Positions 45,840 to 56,876 of a stretch of DNA of 64,000 nt are shown here, piece by piece (position 1 is the first letter of the stretch; each line of letters starts with the position of its first letter). The notes beneath the pieces were generated by a model. It did no database searches. It saw only the letters and a list, made by a program, of their open reading frames with translations, and had not been told where the DNA came from. Source of the DNA: Dichetophora obliterata (Eukaryota; Arthropoda; Insecta; Diptera; Sciomyzidae). The stretch lies in NCBI GenBank assembly GCA_963920525.1, contig OY986435.1, positions 297,711,708-297,775,707 on the forward strand, given 5' to 3'. The position numbers and the translations under genes were made by a program.

Positions 45840-46320
45840 AATTTAATTCCATAGGTATTCCAAAATAGTAGTTTTATGGGACAGTTCTATTAAAGTGGGC
45901 GGATCTTGCCCATTTTTGGCACAATGATTTTTACTGATATTATAAAATTATTTGCCTGTTATTTTTGAAATATGAAGTACAAGCCGAAAGTTATGGCTTC
46001 TCAAATAGTTTCTGGAGTGGGACTTGTATTAAGGAGTGGACATTAACCGATCACGCCCAACCGATCAATACCAAGTAGGATATGGAGATAGGTATTCTAT
46101 ATACCAAATTTCAATTTTATAGCTTTATTCGTTTGTCCGTAATCGTGTTTTCAAGGAAATGTCGGACAGGCAGACTGATTCAAGAAGTGAAGCTGATAAA
46201 AAATTTTTATGCATATATACCGGGACCATTTTAATCGACTCAGGGGGTGTCGCTGATCATAAATATATACACATGTCTTTACCGGAGACGTCTTATTTTC
46301 TGCCAACTCTACCATTATTC
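45840..46320 (+). repeat. Dispersed non-coding repeat of fly type
   Basis: Sequence around 46120-46300 (TTCGTTTGTCCGTAATCG, GGACAGGCAGACTGATTCA, ATCGACTCAGGGGGTGTCG, TGATCATAAATATATACAC) resembles a very common dipteran intergenic repeat as I remember it (with GACATGGCTAGATCGACTCAG-like wording). No ends could be set; it overlaps the start of the minus-strand relic that follows. Confidence 0.35.
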
Positions 46321-48470
46321 CTTTGTTCCGAAGTACCTTTCCATGGCTTTAATGACTGCATTTGAAACTTTTGGATAATGCATGCAAGGCTTGTTCAAGT
46401 CATGTTATAGTTTAAGATCATTATATGAAGCATAGGGGCTATGGAAGAAAAGAGCCAGTACTAAACGTACAACAAAGCATTCAATTTGCATATTGCTTCT
46501 AGTTTACTGATCATGTCCTTGTAATATACTGCTTGAGTACTGAAAAGAAACTTCTTTGCAGGTTACAAAATGGATGGCATCTATCGAGCATGATGTGCGG
46601 CTTCTGGTTTCCGCCAGTGGCTCTTTCAGGTGTCTTACCCAGAATTCAGCACACTCCTGATAATCACCGCGAAGAAGCAAGTAGTAGAAAGTAGATTCTA
46701 TTTGAAGTAGAAAGTAGTTTCTTCAGTGTTTGTATAGAATGTTCTTTAATCAGTATCAAATTCCTTATTTTGATTTCTAAGATCTTAAAACAAGCTTCTG
46801 TGTTAAAATTTGACCAAATAGAGCCTCCAAATTCAATGAAATTAGTGTTTGCTGATGATGGACGATTCAATTCTTTGTGAACTGAACTGAACTGAGGATT
46901 TTTTCAAATATGTGATGCCGACAAGCCAGCGTAAATAACTTCTTATCAAATAGGTTTTCCAGCCGAACACAAGGTTACATTTTTCTATCCTGAGTTTGAA
47001 ACTGTAGTGTTAAAAACAAGGGATATTACTTTACCTGAAATCTCCCACACACTTGAAGGTGAAAACGTAGCTCTTGCTTGTGAAGCATTCACCAAACACA
47101 ACTGGTGAAGAACAAGCAAGAGCTACGTTTTCACCTTCAAGTGTGTGGGAGATTTCAGGTAAAGTAATATCCTTTGTTTTTAACACTACAGTTTCAAACT
47201 CAGGATAGAAAAATGTAGCCTTGTGTTTGGCTGGAAAACCTATTCAATTAATAAGATAAGAAGTTATATACGCTGGCTTGTAATAATGTCTGGGATACAA
47301 GGAACTTTGCCTTCTTCAAAGTCTGGCATACCAGATACAAAAATCGCTAGTCTTCCTTTGTTATCTTTTTTGAAGTCAGGGACCAGGTTACCATGCCAAT
47401 GTAGTGTTGCATGCTTAGGTACTGTAAATGAAATTTTAATTGCTTGCGCTGATGATTTGCTTACTTCTTTACCTGCTGTCCTCATGATTTTGACTGAAAG
47501 AATTGCTTTTTCTAAAGGAACTCCACCTTCTATAAAAAATGCTGCCATGAATGATGTTCGTTGATCAGCTGATAAATTAAGCCTGTCTCCCATGTTCGGT
47601 ATGATTTTTCTTGTAAATAGATTTATGGGTAGTTTTAAATTAATAAATGGACATGATGAAGATAAACTTGTACTTTTTTAAGAAAATCGTGTTGACCAGT
47701 TACCCCACTACTAGTCAATGGAAATACAAACTTTGGATCTTCAATTGAATAACGTTCAGAATCATCGTCAGCATCAAAGCTATCTGAATCCACGATTGTT
47801 ATAGTTGCAGCTTCTTCACGCTTCTCCTTTGCGTCATTCCTTTTTTTTATTGTGAGCTAATTTACTCATGACTTTGGCAAATAGTGTCTTATCAAGACCA
47901 CCCAACTCAATTTTTTGACATAAGAAAGAATTGCCATTTTTCTAGTTCTACATTTGTCATGTTCTATAATTAAAATAGCATTATAGCAATGCTGTATCAA
48001 AGAGTAGAAGAAGAGATTTGAGAAAGCTTTTACTCTCAGTTTGGAAGTTATTCCTTTTTTTATGCTTCCGAAGATTTTCTTATTGCACAATTAAAATCTT
48101 GGGTTTTGTTTTGGAATAACCAGCTCTGATAGGCGTCACAAGAATACCAGAATGCTACCAAAACGGTTCTGCCTTCAGAATAACGAATTTTATAACATTA
48201 TCCCTTTCATTCTTTCTGCATGGGTGTACGATTGAGAAAAACAAAGTAACGAGGCATATCCCCATTAGCGGGCAATTGAGATCCGTTTTTCGAAGTTAAA
48301 TATTGTAGTAAATTAGCTATCAGCCACACTTCGTTACAGTCACAGACTTCTCTATCATTCTTTCTTAGAAACGGGTGTGTTAATGGAGCTGAAATTTGAA
48401 GACATAATACTTTCTGAGGTCGTTCTTTTTCCACATTTTCGCTCATTTCTGGCTTGGTTGAAACCTCACG
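46280..48470 (-). pseudogene. Second piece of the same transposase-like family, minus strand
   Basis: On the minus strand 47593-47264 reads MGDRLNLSADQRTSFMAAF, then KISFTVPKHATLHWHGNLVP and DFKKDNKGRLAIFVSGMPDF, a block that in the family precedes a catalytic-like region. Further on, 46680-46560 reads RGDYQECAEFWVRHL and, in another frame, KPEAAHHAR-stop-MPSIL, where the family has KPGAxHHARWM; so a TGG became TAG. 48446-48207 holds an 79-codon frame (RKNDREVCDCNEVWLIANLL...) of unknown placement. The middle is replaced by the palindrome at 46921-47281. Together with the plus-strand relic this suggests two head-to-head defective copies. Family assignment is from memory. Confidence 0.45.
46921..47281. 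repeat. Near-perfect palindrome, arms 161-170 bp, 30-nt loop
   Basis: The left arm 46921-47081 runs from ACAAGCCAGCG to GCTCTTGCTTGT; the right arm 47112-47281 is its reverse complement apart from about four substitutions and one 9-10 nt indel. The loop (47082-47111) itself holds a TTCACCA/TGGTGAA mini-stem. Both arms read open in the frame GFPAEHKVTFFYPEFETVVL..., so coding sequence was duplicated in inverted orientation. Confidence 0.95.
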
Positions 48471-49977
48471 GAGAGAATTCGGTACAGATATTAATCCATT
48501 TTCTCAGTTCTTGTGTGCTAATAGTGCACATTTATCGACTTTGAGCAACTGATAATAAAGAAAGCATTTGTGAAAATCATTAAATATGAGTAACTTGTGT
48601 AATATGTATTACCGAAGTGTTCATAATATATAAGCAACTGACGTCAGATGTGTTGCTAAGGTGTTCATAGATCATGCGCAATTGATATTGAATTTAATAA
48701 AATTTTTTTGGAAAAATTAAAGATTTTTATTATTTTATTACAAAAGCTATTTATTTGTATAGGTACACATAATAAAAATTTCTCATAAACTATAAACTTA
48801 ATATACTCACAAATATTCACTTAATTTTTGACTTTATTTGTTTGTTTACACTTAATTAAAAATGAAGTCATAATAATGCGAATCATCATTATATTTAAAT
48901 TATTCGAAGTGTCACACTAAAAAATTCGTTAGGTAGAGTCGTTAGTTTGAGACAACTTATACAGACAACAACGACACTAAGATATGTTTAACTTGTCATG
49001 GCGCATGACTTAAAGATCTCTATGAACTATTTATAATAACTAAGAACTAAATAATAATTTTTTCATAGATCTCGCAATAGCTTGCACTGGTTTATACTTT
49101 TCTTGGGTTTTGCATGTTTTTAAGGGGGGGTTTCAGGGGTATAATTAAATTATACTAATTATTTTGAAGATAAATTATTAATTTAAGTTTTGGTGAAGGC
49201 TCTCATGCAAGCTGCCCGAACTTGGCTCTCTACGGGCCTGGTTCAAAAAAAATCATATTTTGTATTTATGATCGACTTGATCATGACTTGAGCGCAAAGA
49301 GTTTTCTCTATGAAAGAAAAAGGAGAAAGTTTATAACTTTTAGCCCTTCCTGTGTCCACTATATTATTGCATACGCTACGAGTCTGACGATTTCGTCCAA
49401 GCTATTTTGTCACCCCTTCAGAGACATCTTTTTGCTTTAAATTTGTTTTCAGGGTTTATTTTTAGGTTTAAATAAAAGAATAAAGATGGCTTTGTTCAAA
49501 AATATTTGTACATTTTTGCGAAATTAATTTCGGAACAGACAAAAACGAGCATTTTTTTAATTTCTTATAAAAAATTTATATCTCTGGCCCTAACTGATAT
49601 TAAGAAAAAAAAAACATGTGTGTGGCTACCTCGCATGGCAGAAGTGAAACTTTAACCCAAAAAATTAGAGATTTTTAAGTGGTTAATTGATTGACCTTTT
49701 TAATATAGTCTTACTAAAAAAGTCCCATTTAATTTAATAGCTAGAGTAGATTTAAAAGGTTTTAATACCATTTCGAAAAGTTTAATGTTATTGTAACATC
49801 AACTAATCGTACTATATCCATCATACCATATCATCATATTATGATAAACATACCATACCATTAACTTTTATTTCTTGTAAAAACCTTTATCAAGAAATTT
49901 TGAATAGAAAAACTTCCTTCAAACTGATCATACAAAACTGACATACAAAAACGAAAATACACATATTGTTCTTAACA
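48471..49977. other. AT-rich spacer
   Basis: No gene recognised. 49351-49405 contains GTGTCCACTAT and GACGATTTCGTCCAAGC separated by 28 bp, which resembles the terminus of the MITE at 53039-53245 with an insertion. Confidence 0.4.
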
Positions 49978-50385
49978 TACTGTCTCCACTTACAATATTT
50001 GAATAAACTGTCAAATTGAATTTTATGATATCCAGATGTCAAGCTATAATATTTAGGTGGGCACTTCATCTCATAAAATTTCATTTTGGAATTGTTTGTA
50101 AAAGTTTATTAAATTAACAATTTCTTCCATTCGCTATTCCATTTTGTTTTTTCACTCTTTTAATGCTTTTGCAATATTTTTTGCTTGAAAAGTTGCACAC
50201 ACTTACATATTTTACTAAAAAGTGACAGCTCATCTCATGAAATATATCTCAAGAAATATTTCAAAAGATAAATTTCATGATATGAACAATTTCATGATAT
50301 GAGTGGTCTATACTTGAGATATATATCATGAAATTCAATTTGACAGTTTGCATGCAATTAAATATTGTAAGTGGAAACACTGTGT
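49978..50385. mobile_element. Small TIR element (MITE)
   Basis: The left end TACTGTCTCCACTTACAATA...ACTGTCAAATTGAATTT (49978-50030) is mirrored at the right end (about 50325-50385). The interior repeats TTTCATGATATGA and TCTCATGAAATATAT words that are themselves palindromic. No coding sequence; superfamily unknown. Confidence 0.7.
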
Positions 50386-50612
50386 AATATAGAGCGCCCA
50401 CTATTCATGAAACCCCGTTTGGCAAAACAAATAATAGCATATGTTTTTGTACAACTATTTTTATTTTTATTTCAAAAAATTATTTCTTTAGCAAATAATT
50501 TACAACGGCAACAATACTCTTATGATAACTAAAATAAGATAGAAAGTATTTACATTGTAATTTCATTATTATAAATGCAATTAATTTTAAAAGTAAATCA
50601 AAGTAAACATAC

Positions 50613-50733
50613 TTGCAGGCATTGCATTTAATGTTCGTACATCCTGAAGCTGACTTTCATCTCTTTGTCGGGTTCTGAATTCTCGAACTCTTTCTGTAGA
50701 TGTCTTTGGTTTCTGATTTTTTGTTTTCGGCAT
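50613..50733 (-). CDS. Exon-like basic peptide frame
   Basis: Minus-strand ATG at 50733 opens MPKTKNQKPKTSTERVREFR, TRQRDESQLQDVRTLNAMPA, followed by a GTATGT donor at 50612. The STERVREFRxRQR segment resembles a short basic N-terminal motif that I remember from insect repeat-encoded proteins. No downstream exon was identified. It may be the first exon of a decayed transposon gene rather than of a host gene. Confidence 0.3.
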
Positions 50734-50737
50734 CTTT

Positions 50738-52261
50738 TAAATTTATTTCATAATAATAAATTACTTAAATAATTTACAACTTTATTAATTTTTTTTTGTT
50801 TGACATGGTCACCTGTAAAACTATCACTCTGCGTAATCGCGATGGTATCATGGTCATGGAATTTTGCAACGAATTGGTGGTGACGAAACAAGAAAACACT
50901 GCAACGAGAGAATGTTTCCTGTTTTGGAGGTGTTCAGAATGCTTATTCCCATATTACACGATGCTCGTTTGCTCGGCGAGCATATACTTTTGTTGTTGCT
51001 TCTAAAAGTGTAGATTCAAAAGTGTAGATTCAATGCAGCTGCATTAAGCTGCAATGCAATCACCATTCTAAGGTATTGTATACTTGGCTATTGAAGTTGC
51101 AATGCAATTGTCTGAGAAGAATTTTATATATTGAAAAAATTAGGGATCTTCCATGAATTCTGCAAATGTTCTTATAATTATTGAGTATGATTATACATAC
51201 ATAGCAACTAGTTGCATGCAATTGTCAAAAGTTCGTGTGAGACGTTGTTGGTAAATGAAGTAGGATAAGAAATAGTTAAAGTTTCTTGAGCTTCAATTTC
51301 TATGCAACTTTTTACGTTCCCCTTGCACATTTCCGTTGTTACTCGTGGTAGGAAAGAAAATCATAAAAGTAAAATATAAGGATATTGTACGTTTCCACAC
51401 ATACAGCGTTTGTATTCTGAAGTTATTTTGTGAGCTAGGCAGTAAGCTTTTTGATGTTTCTGGTATCAAAAATGTAAGCAACACAAATTGTCATCTAATA
51501 AATTAAAAATATTGAAAACAAAATTTAAACACAGCAACATAAAGTAAAAGTAAATTCTACAAAATTTCTTCGTGTTTTTTGAAGATGTTAATTGAAAAGA
51601 GAATTATAGCACACCATCATTCCATGCTCATGTTACCACCATAAAATACCATTGTACCATACTAAAATCCCATACCAGTGATGTACGCCGTAGACTTGAT
51701 GTAAACAATACTATTGTCAACAATGTCGTGTTGACAATTGCTTTTAACGACGTGTAGATAATTAATGTCAGAGGCTGCATGTTTACTACGGTATTTATTT
51801 TAATAGAATCCAAGTTCGGAGTATTAATTATTTTTACACCTTCCAGACATGCTTTTTGTTTGTTTAATTTGTTAATTTGTGTTAAATAAAAGAATTTTTC
51901 AAAAAAATTTAAGAATCAGCCCAATCTCAGTATTGCATTTTGTTGACATTGCTTACACAATTGTCGAATTATCGAATTGCTTCAAAAAAAAAGCTTTCAA
52001 TCAACTTCAAGTTACTTGAATTGAAAATGGGAACAGACCTATTGTCGATAACGTAGACCATTCTCTACATTATCGACAATTGTTAAGTAAACGTCGACAA
52101 TTAAAGACGACGCGTCGAGGAACATCACTGTCCCATAAAGTCATTTATGTTATCAGCAGCCGCACAGAATCCACTTTTAAGCCCTGGTTATAATAGATAG
52201 AACGGAATATTTTAAAACATTATTAAGTATCAATTTGAAATCTATTACATTAGTTTCTTAT
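50738..52261. other. Spacer with hairpin at 52041-52080
   Basis: ATTGTCGATAACGTAGA at 52041 pairs with 52064-52080 (one mismatch, 6-nt loop), in a neighbourhood rich in TTGTCGA/TCGACAA words (51960-52110). At 52175-52205 AAGCCCTGGTTATAATAG resembles the end of the MITE that starts at 52262. No gene recognised. Confidence 0.45.
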
Positions 52262-52385
52262 ATAAAGCGCTGATTATAATAGACGGATTGACGTTCTATT
52301 ATATTCACTACTCCGTTTGTAAGCGTTTTTCCACGTTACAATGACATTCGACTCAGGTCCAATCCGTCTAAAAACAGCACTTTAG
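52262..52385. mobile_element. Tiny TIR element, about 124 bp
   Basis: Left end TAAAGCGCTGATTATAATAG plus ACGGATTGAC; right end, complemented, TAAAGTGCTGTTTTTAGACG plus GATTGGAC. A third, partial copy of the terminus lies at about 52175-52205. No coding sequence. Confidence 0.6.
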
Positions 52386-52397
52386 TCTCGCGCAAAC

Positions 52398-52751
52398 TTG
52401 TATCGTCTGAATGAAACTCATCTTACATCGTTTCATGACCAAAAAGCTAGACCTTTCGAACACCTTCTAAATAGGAATTGTCATTCTCGTTACTTGAAGC
52501 AACTGCTTTGCTTTTATTTATTACTTCATTCCGCTTTTTTAATTTATTATTTGAGTTCTGAGAATTTTTTCGTTACATTTTTGTGTAACATCGGTTTTAC
52601 TCCCCGTTCAACTCGTCGTATTGTTGTATACGCAGCTAAAGAAGTCTCACTTCAAAAATGTTCTAGGGAATTTTACTTTATTCATAGGTCTTTTAAAAAA
52701 CCTGCTCAAATTTGGGTTTGTTCCAAACACCATAAATGTTTCGCCAACTGA
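52398..52751 (+). pseudogene. ORF fragment with FLYWCH-like zinc motif
   Basis: A 117-codon open frame with no ATG near its start. Its end reads EFYFIHRSFKKPAQIWVCSK then HHKCFAN, with a Y/F-x-x-HR segment, a W-x-C and a final K-C-x-A, which resembles the end of a FLYWCH zinc finger. Such fingers are common in insect transposon-related proteins (for example beside MULE transposases). The match is short, the preceding cysteine-poor part is not informative, and the frame begins directly after a MITE end. Weak call. Confidence 0.25.
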
Positions 52752-53038
52752 AAAATTACCCTTTTTTTGGTAAAGAAATGTTAAAAAGTTAAAATATTTA
52801 TAGAAAAAATATTGCCTTAGGAATTTCTAATGACCCTAAAAGGTTTAACGGATAATAATAATGTTAGCTATTTATGAAAATATAAAAAAAAATTTTGCTC
52901 AAAAATATGGAAATAGTTTGTAGAAATAAAATTACGTAAACATATTACTGAAAATTCTTTTATCAGCAAGAACACAAAATTTTCAACAAAAATATGCTAA
53001 TTTTTTTATAACATAAGTTCGCAAAAAAGTTACGTATC
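52752..53038. other. AT-rich spacer
   Basis: Nothing recognised. Confidence 0.4.
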
Positions 53039-53245
53039 GTGTCCATTATGACGATTTCGTCCACTTGCCAACTTTGACAATACACTGCGGAAGAACGGCT
53101 TGATAGAAACTTATGCGGCTTGGCCGCTGTTAATCAAAAAACTTAAAATTTTTTTAGGCGGTGTTGCCAAGTCGCGCTGAAAGTACATACTTGAAATACA
53201 GCAACACCGTATAAAGTTGGAGGACGATATCGTCATAGTGGACAC
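53039..53245. mobile_element. TIR element, 207 bp
   Basis: The ends GTGTCCATTATGACGATTTC and, complemented, GTGTCCACTATGACGATATC form an inverted repeat that continues into CCAACTTT on both sides. The centre contains a GC-richer GGCTTGGCCGC. No target duplication could be set. A partial relative lies at 49351-49405. Confidence 0.75.
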
Positions 53246-53694
53246 ACGAAGGGCTAACGATATTGTCAACTTACGCTTACAACTTAAAACATGACCTACG
53301 GACCTGAAATTTTACAGACGACAATGTTTATAATAATGAATATGATGGGAGTGCACAAGGGACATTCGAAAAGAAATTTTTTTGCAATGCCCTACTTATG
53401 GTCGAGAGTTTATCTCATTTTGGAAGAAAAGCAGCAACAAAATTATCGCTGATAAAAGGCTAAATTCGCTTATGTTCTCAAGAAGCTTTACATGATATGA
53501 TAAAAGGCATAAATTCGCTTTGTGTAAAAGCAGAGACATAAAAAAAATAAATTTGCGATTTCAACCCTATAAGGATTTTGACCGATCAAATGTTTTGTGC
53601 GTGTTATTAAAAGTTTGAACACAAATGATCGAGAACTAGACCTACGAGTTTAATGCTGACTCCGAAAGGCTTATGTATGTTCTCGGGAATCTTT

Positions 53695-53870
53695 ACATGT
53701 CATGTTTTTTTACTCTTTGGTGTTTGCCATTGTCTGCAGAGAGGCGACGACTGAACAGAAAAATTAATTCAATTTAAAAAACATTCTGTCTGAGTTGAGA
53801 ATTAAACCCGGGCTACCGCGGTTCTTTAGCTTAAAGCCACGCACTCTACCCAATAGGCTACGGCCGCCAC
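53695..53870 (-). mobile_element. tRNA-derived SINE
   Basis: On the minus strand the sequence starts GTGGCGGCCGTAGCCTATTG GGTAGAG, a box A-like block, and after about 45 bases has GGTTTAATTC, a box B-like block, so the head is tRNA-like. The tail contains GACAATGGCAAACACC, which resembles the conserved 3' segment of fly SINEs as I remember it. It is not a functional tRNA: the stems do not close properly and there is no clean acceptor. Length is about 176 bp. Confidence 0.65.
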
Positions 53871-54011
53871 AAAAAGCAGAGACATATCGATACAAAAATT
53901 TAAGCTAATTGATTGATTTAATGTAAACTATGACAATGTACTATATTGGTTTCTTTTCGAACAGGCCCAGGTTGATGTTGTCCATTTTTGTCTGGTGTAC
54001 TAATTTATATT

Positions 54012-54182
54012 ATGTTTTCTACATTTTTTCTTATTTTATATTATTTTGTTGTTGTGTGTCTTGCCCATCAAAGTGATTTTGTACAAATCGCAAATTCAAC
54101 TCGTATTTTTCGAAATTTTGAGGTTAATTTGAAAGGGATTTTCGTGGATCCTACTAAATTATGCATGAAGCCAAAGCACTAA
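54012..54182 (+). CDS. Candidate small secreted peptide, 56 residues
   Basis: ATG at 54012 opens MFSTFFLILYYFVVVCLAHQ followed by SDFVQIANSTRIF and a basic C-terminus KLCMKPKH. The first 18-19 residues look like a signal peptide with a cleavage-like CLA-HQ. One cysteine remains in the mature part. There is no recognised family, no clear TATA box or polyadenylation signal, and no second exon. AT-rich DNA readily yields hydrophobic short ORFs, so this is speculative. Confidence 0.2.
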   Translation: MFSTFFLILYYFVVVCLAHQSDFVQIANSTRIFRNFEVNLKGIFVDPTKLCMKPKH

Positions 54183-56159
54183 CAGCAGGAAGTTTTCTTC
54201 CTTATTCCTTGCTGTTTTTGTTGGCAAGGATTTAACTTAAAACCGTGATAAAAAAGAAAACAAAAATGAAAAATCAGTTTTACTTGTCTAGCATTGCGTG
54301 GTGGTAAGTGTTGCAAGGTTATGCGGAGTTCAAAAACATGAACTAACAGAAATATTACAACAATTTCTTACAAGGACAGTGCAGGATATTGTCGATAAGC
54401 CGAAGAGTGTGAGCGCGGTAGGCTCGAGTGGCCGTAAATGAAAGACGACCGCCGGGCAAGTATAACATTATGTAAATTTTTGGCAATGTTTACCCATTTT
54501 TTTCTGTTCTCTTTGGCGCTGTTGTATGTGTTGTACATGTGCGTGTTAAATCTGCGGGGATTTTTCATGTTTTTTTTCCTAATTTATATTTTTATATATT
54601 TATTTTTTGACCTTTTATTTTTTCGTATAGCAATTCTTACGGCCTTTTTTACCGTTTTTATGCAGTACAAATTGTTTGGTGGGATGGTGTTGGTGGTGAG
54701 CTGGTGTATATAAAATGGTGCCGTAATACATGCACACAGATATTGGGTTAAATGTTGACGCAATTAGGGTGATTTGCGCCTTTTGGCTGCTCAAGGCTAA
54801 GAGTTGTTGATTTCTTGCATTTTTTTCATGCTTTTCATTTCTGATCCTTTTTTCTCCTCTGTACAAAATGATGTTACTTTTCATTAGCAGAAAAGAAAAT
54901 GTTCAAAGAATTGTTTTCGTTTTTGTTATACATCAAATTAAAATGAAAAATAACTTTAATAATTAATTCTTTTGTTTTTGTATATTATGTAACTAATTAT
55001 ATTTGCTTGCCTTCATTATCAAACAAATGTTTGACAGTTCTGTTATGTCATTTTTTTACTTCCAAGAATAAAAGAATTTACTTTATTAAAATAAGAGAAT
55101 GCTCACTTTTTTGTATATACAATCTTGGAAAAGATCATATGACATTTGATTTTAAGATTAAATATGTATTATAAGAAACACAAATTGACTAAGAATAATA
55201 TAATCATTTATGGGGAAAAAATGAATTTTTTTTCAATTTCATGACATATATATATATATATATCAGGTGTAGTTATAATATATAACAAATCTATTTCACT
55301 ACACGCAGAGAAAAACATAGTTGCAACAACTATGTCTTAAGAAGATCATAGTATGATTCGGTTGGTGATTGTTGCCATCATTTTCTTAAACATATAACTG
55401 TTTATAAGAACATGGCCAAATGATTGTAACAACTAAATTTCTAAAAGAGATTTTTTCCTAGGAACCAAAATATTATTGAAATAATCATTATTCTCTTATT
55501 AGGATGAAAATTGAATGATTGCAACAACTATATTTTACAAATGAATTTTTCTTATGTACCAAAATATTATTGAAACAATAATTTTTGTTTTTTTTTATTT
55601 TGATTCCTTAGCCATTTGAACCAATTCTTGGCACACAACCAGTAATCGATACAACTTATTGTCTCTGAACAGTTTGCAAGAAAATCCTTTACTTCATGGA
55701 CACGAGGTCATGTAACCCTTTTTGAAGTGTCTGATAATGAAATCAATTGAAGTTCAGTGTAATAAAAACAATTTCACCAACAAAACTCAGCACAAGTGAA
55801 GTTCTGTTTCCTGGGCTAGATGTCTTCGTTTCTATGTAGTGAAAGGTTTTCCTTCAAATAGTTCAGACACAATAAGTTCTTTCGAATTCAGGTTATGTGT
55901 TTCGTTCGCTCACTTCTCAATTACACAATTTGCAACTAACAATATTTTATACATTAATTAATTAATTATATTAAAGAATACATGCTTACACTTATAAACC
56001 CTTCGTTGCATGGGATTGCACATACACAATGTTTACTTCTAAGAGATGTAGCGTACACACTCTGTTAATATTCAAACGTGATAAAAAAAAATTTTTTAGA
56101 CATTTTTTATTAGTTGTTGCCTCCTTTCGTTTTTGTGAATAAATTTGTGATTTATTGCA
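54183..56159. other. Spacer with a decayed repeat at 55312-55600
   Basis: From 55312 (ACACGCAGAGAAAAACATAG) there is a repeat-like region: GCAACAACTAT/GTAACAACTA words and the segment ACCAAAATATTATTGAAA, occurring twice about 95 bp apart. (TA)n lies at 55242-55262. No genes recognised; the frames near 54438-54884 are low complexity. Confidence 0.45.
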
Positions 56160-56162
56160 TTA

Positions 56163-56871
56163 TGCCCTTATTTTGTATGCCTATCCGAACACTCGTTTCG
56201 TGCAAAACACTGTTCGTTAGTGGTTTTGAAATTTGCAATTCGAACAGATAACAGCTGTTGAACTGGCGAACTACGCCGTAACAGAGTAACATTTGTGCAG
56301 TTTGCATCCCTAACGATCAATGAAATGGCGAATTCAAACGTCAAAATCACACGAATACTTAAATGCTATCGTTGTGTTGTGTTCGTTGAATTAGTTTGTT
56401 CAAAAAATGGATAGTTGCATACATTTTTTTTAAACACTTAACACTTCAATGTCACTTTATTATTGAACACTTGTAGCTCAATAGTTATAGTTTATTAAAA
56501 ACACAATCACAATGATAACAAATAAGCAAATTACTTTATTGTTCAAATTAAATTGACTGAATAAAAACAAAACAGCTGTTCACATAAATAAACCAAACAA
56601 CGGCGTTGCCAGCAAGCAATAAACGAAGCAAAATTCTTAAAAAATCTTTAAAGTAAATAGACAAAAACAGAAAACTTCTGAAATGTTTGATCTGGCATTG
56701 CCGCATTTGACAACTGCTTCTGTATAACAGTTTGAATTACATAAGAAACGTAAGCATGTCGTAAGAGTTATCGAGTAGCTTCGTTATGGATACAAATTTC
56801 CATTTGCTTACAACATCGTTCGCATAGCATTCGATTGTAGGATGCTTCGTTAGGCATACAAAATAAGGCCA
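56163..56871 (-). mobile_element. Harbinger-derived MITE, 709 bp
   Basis: Ends TGCCCTTATTTTGTATGCCT and, complemented, TGGCCTTATTTTGTATGCCT form the TIR. TTA lies on both sides (56160-56162, 56872-56874). Reverse-complemented, the element aligns with both subterminal regions of the Harbinger at 37524-42483: one end with AACAGCTG and the GTTACGGC segment (near 42340), the other with TTGTCAA...GCATTGCC...GATCA (near 37690). The two genes are missing. It is therefore an internally deleted relative that could be moved by that transposase. Confidence 0.9.
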
Positions 56872-56876
56872 TTATT

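Noticed and set aside
53797..53870. tRNA gene on the minus strand
   Set aside because: Box A and box B-like words are present, but the acceptor and anticodon stems do not pair well and a SINE-like tail follows, so a SINE is the better call.
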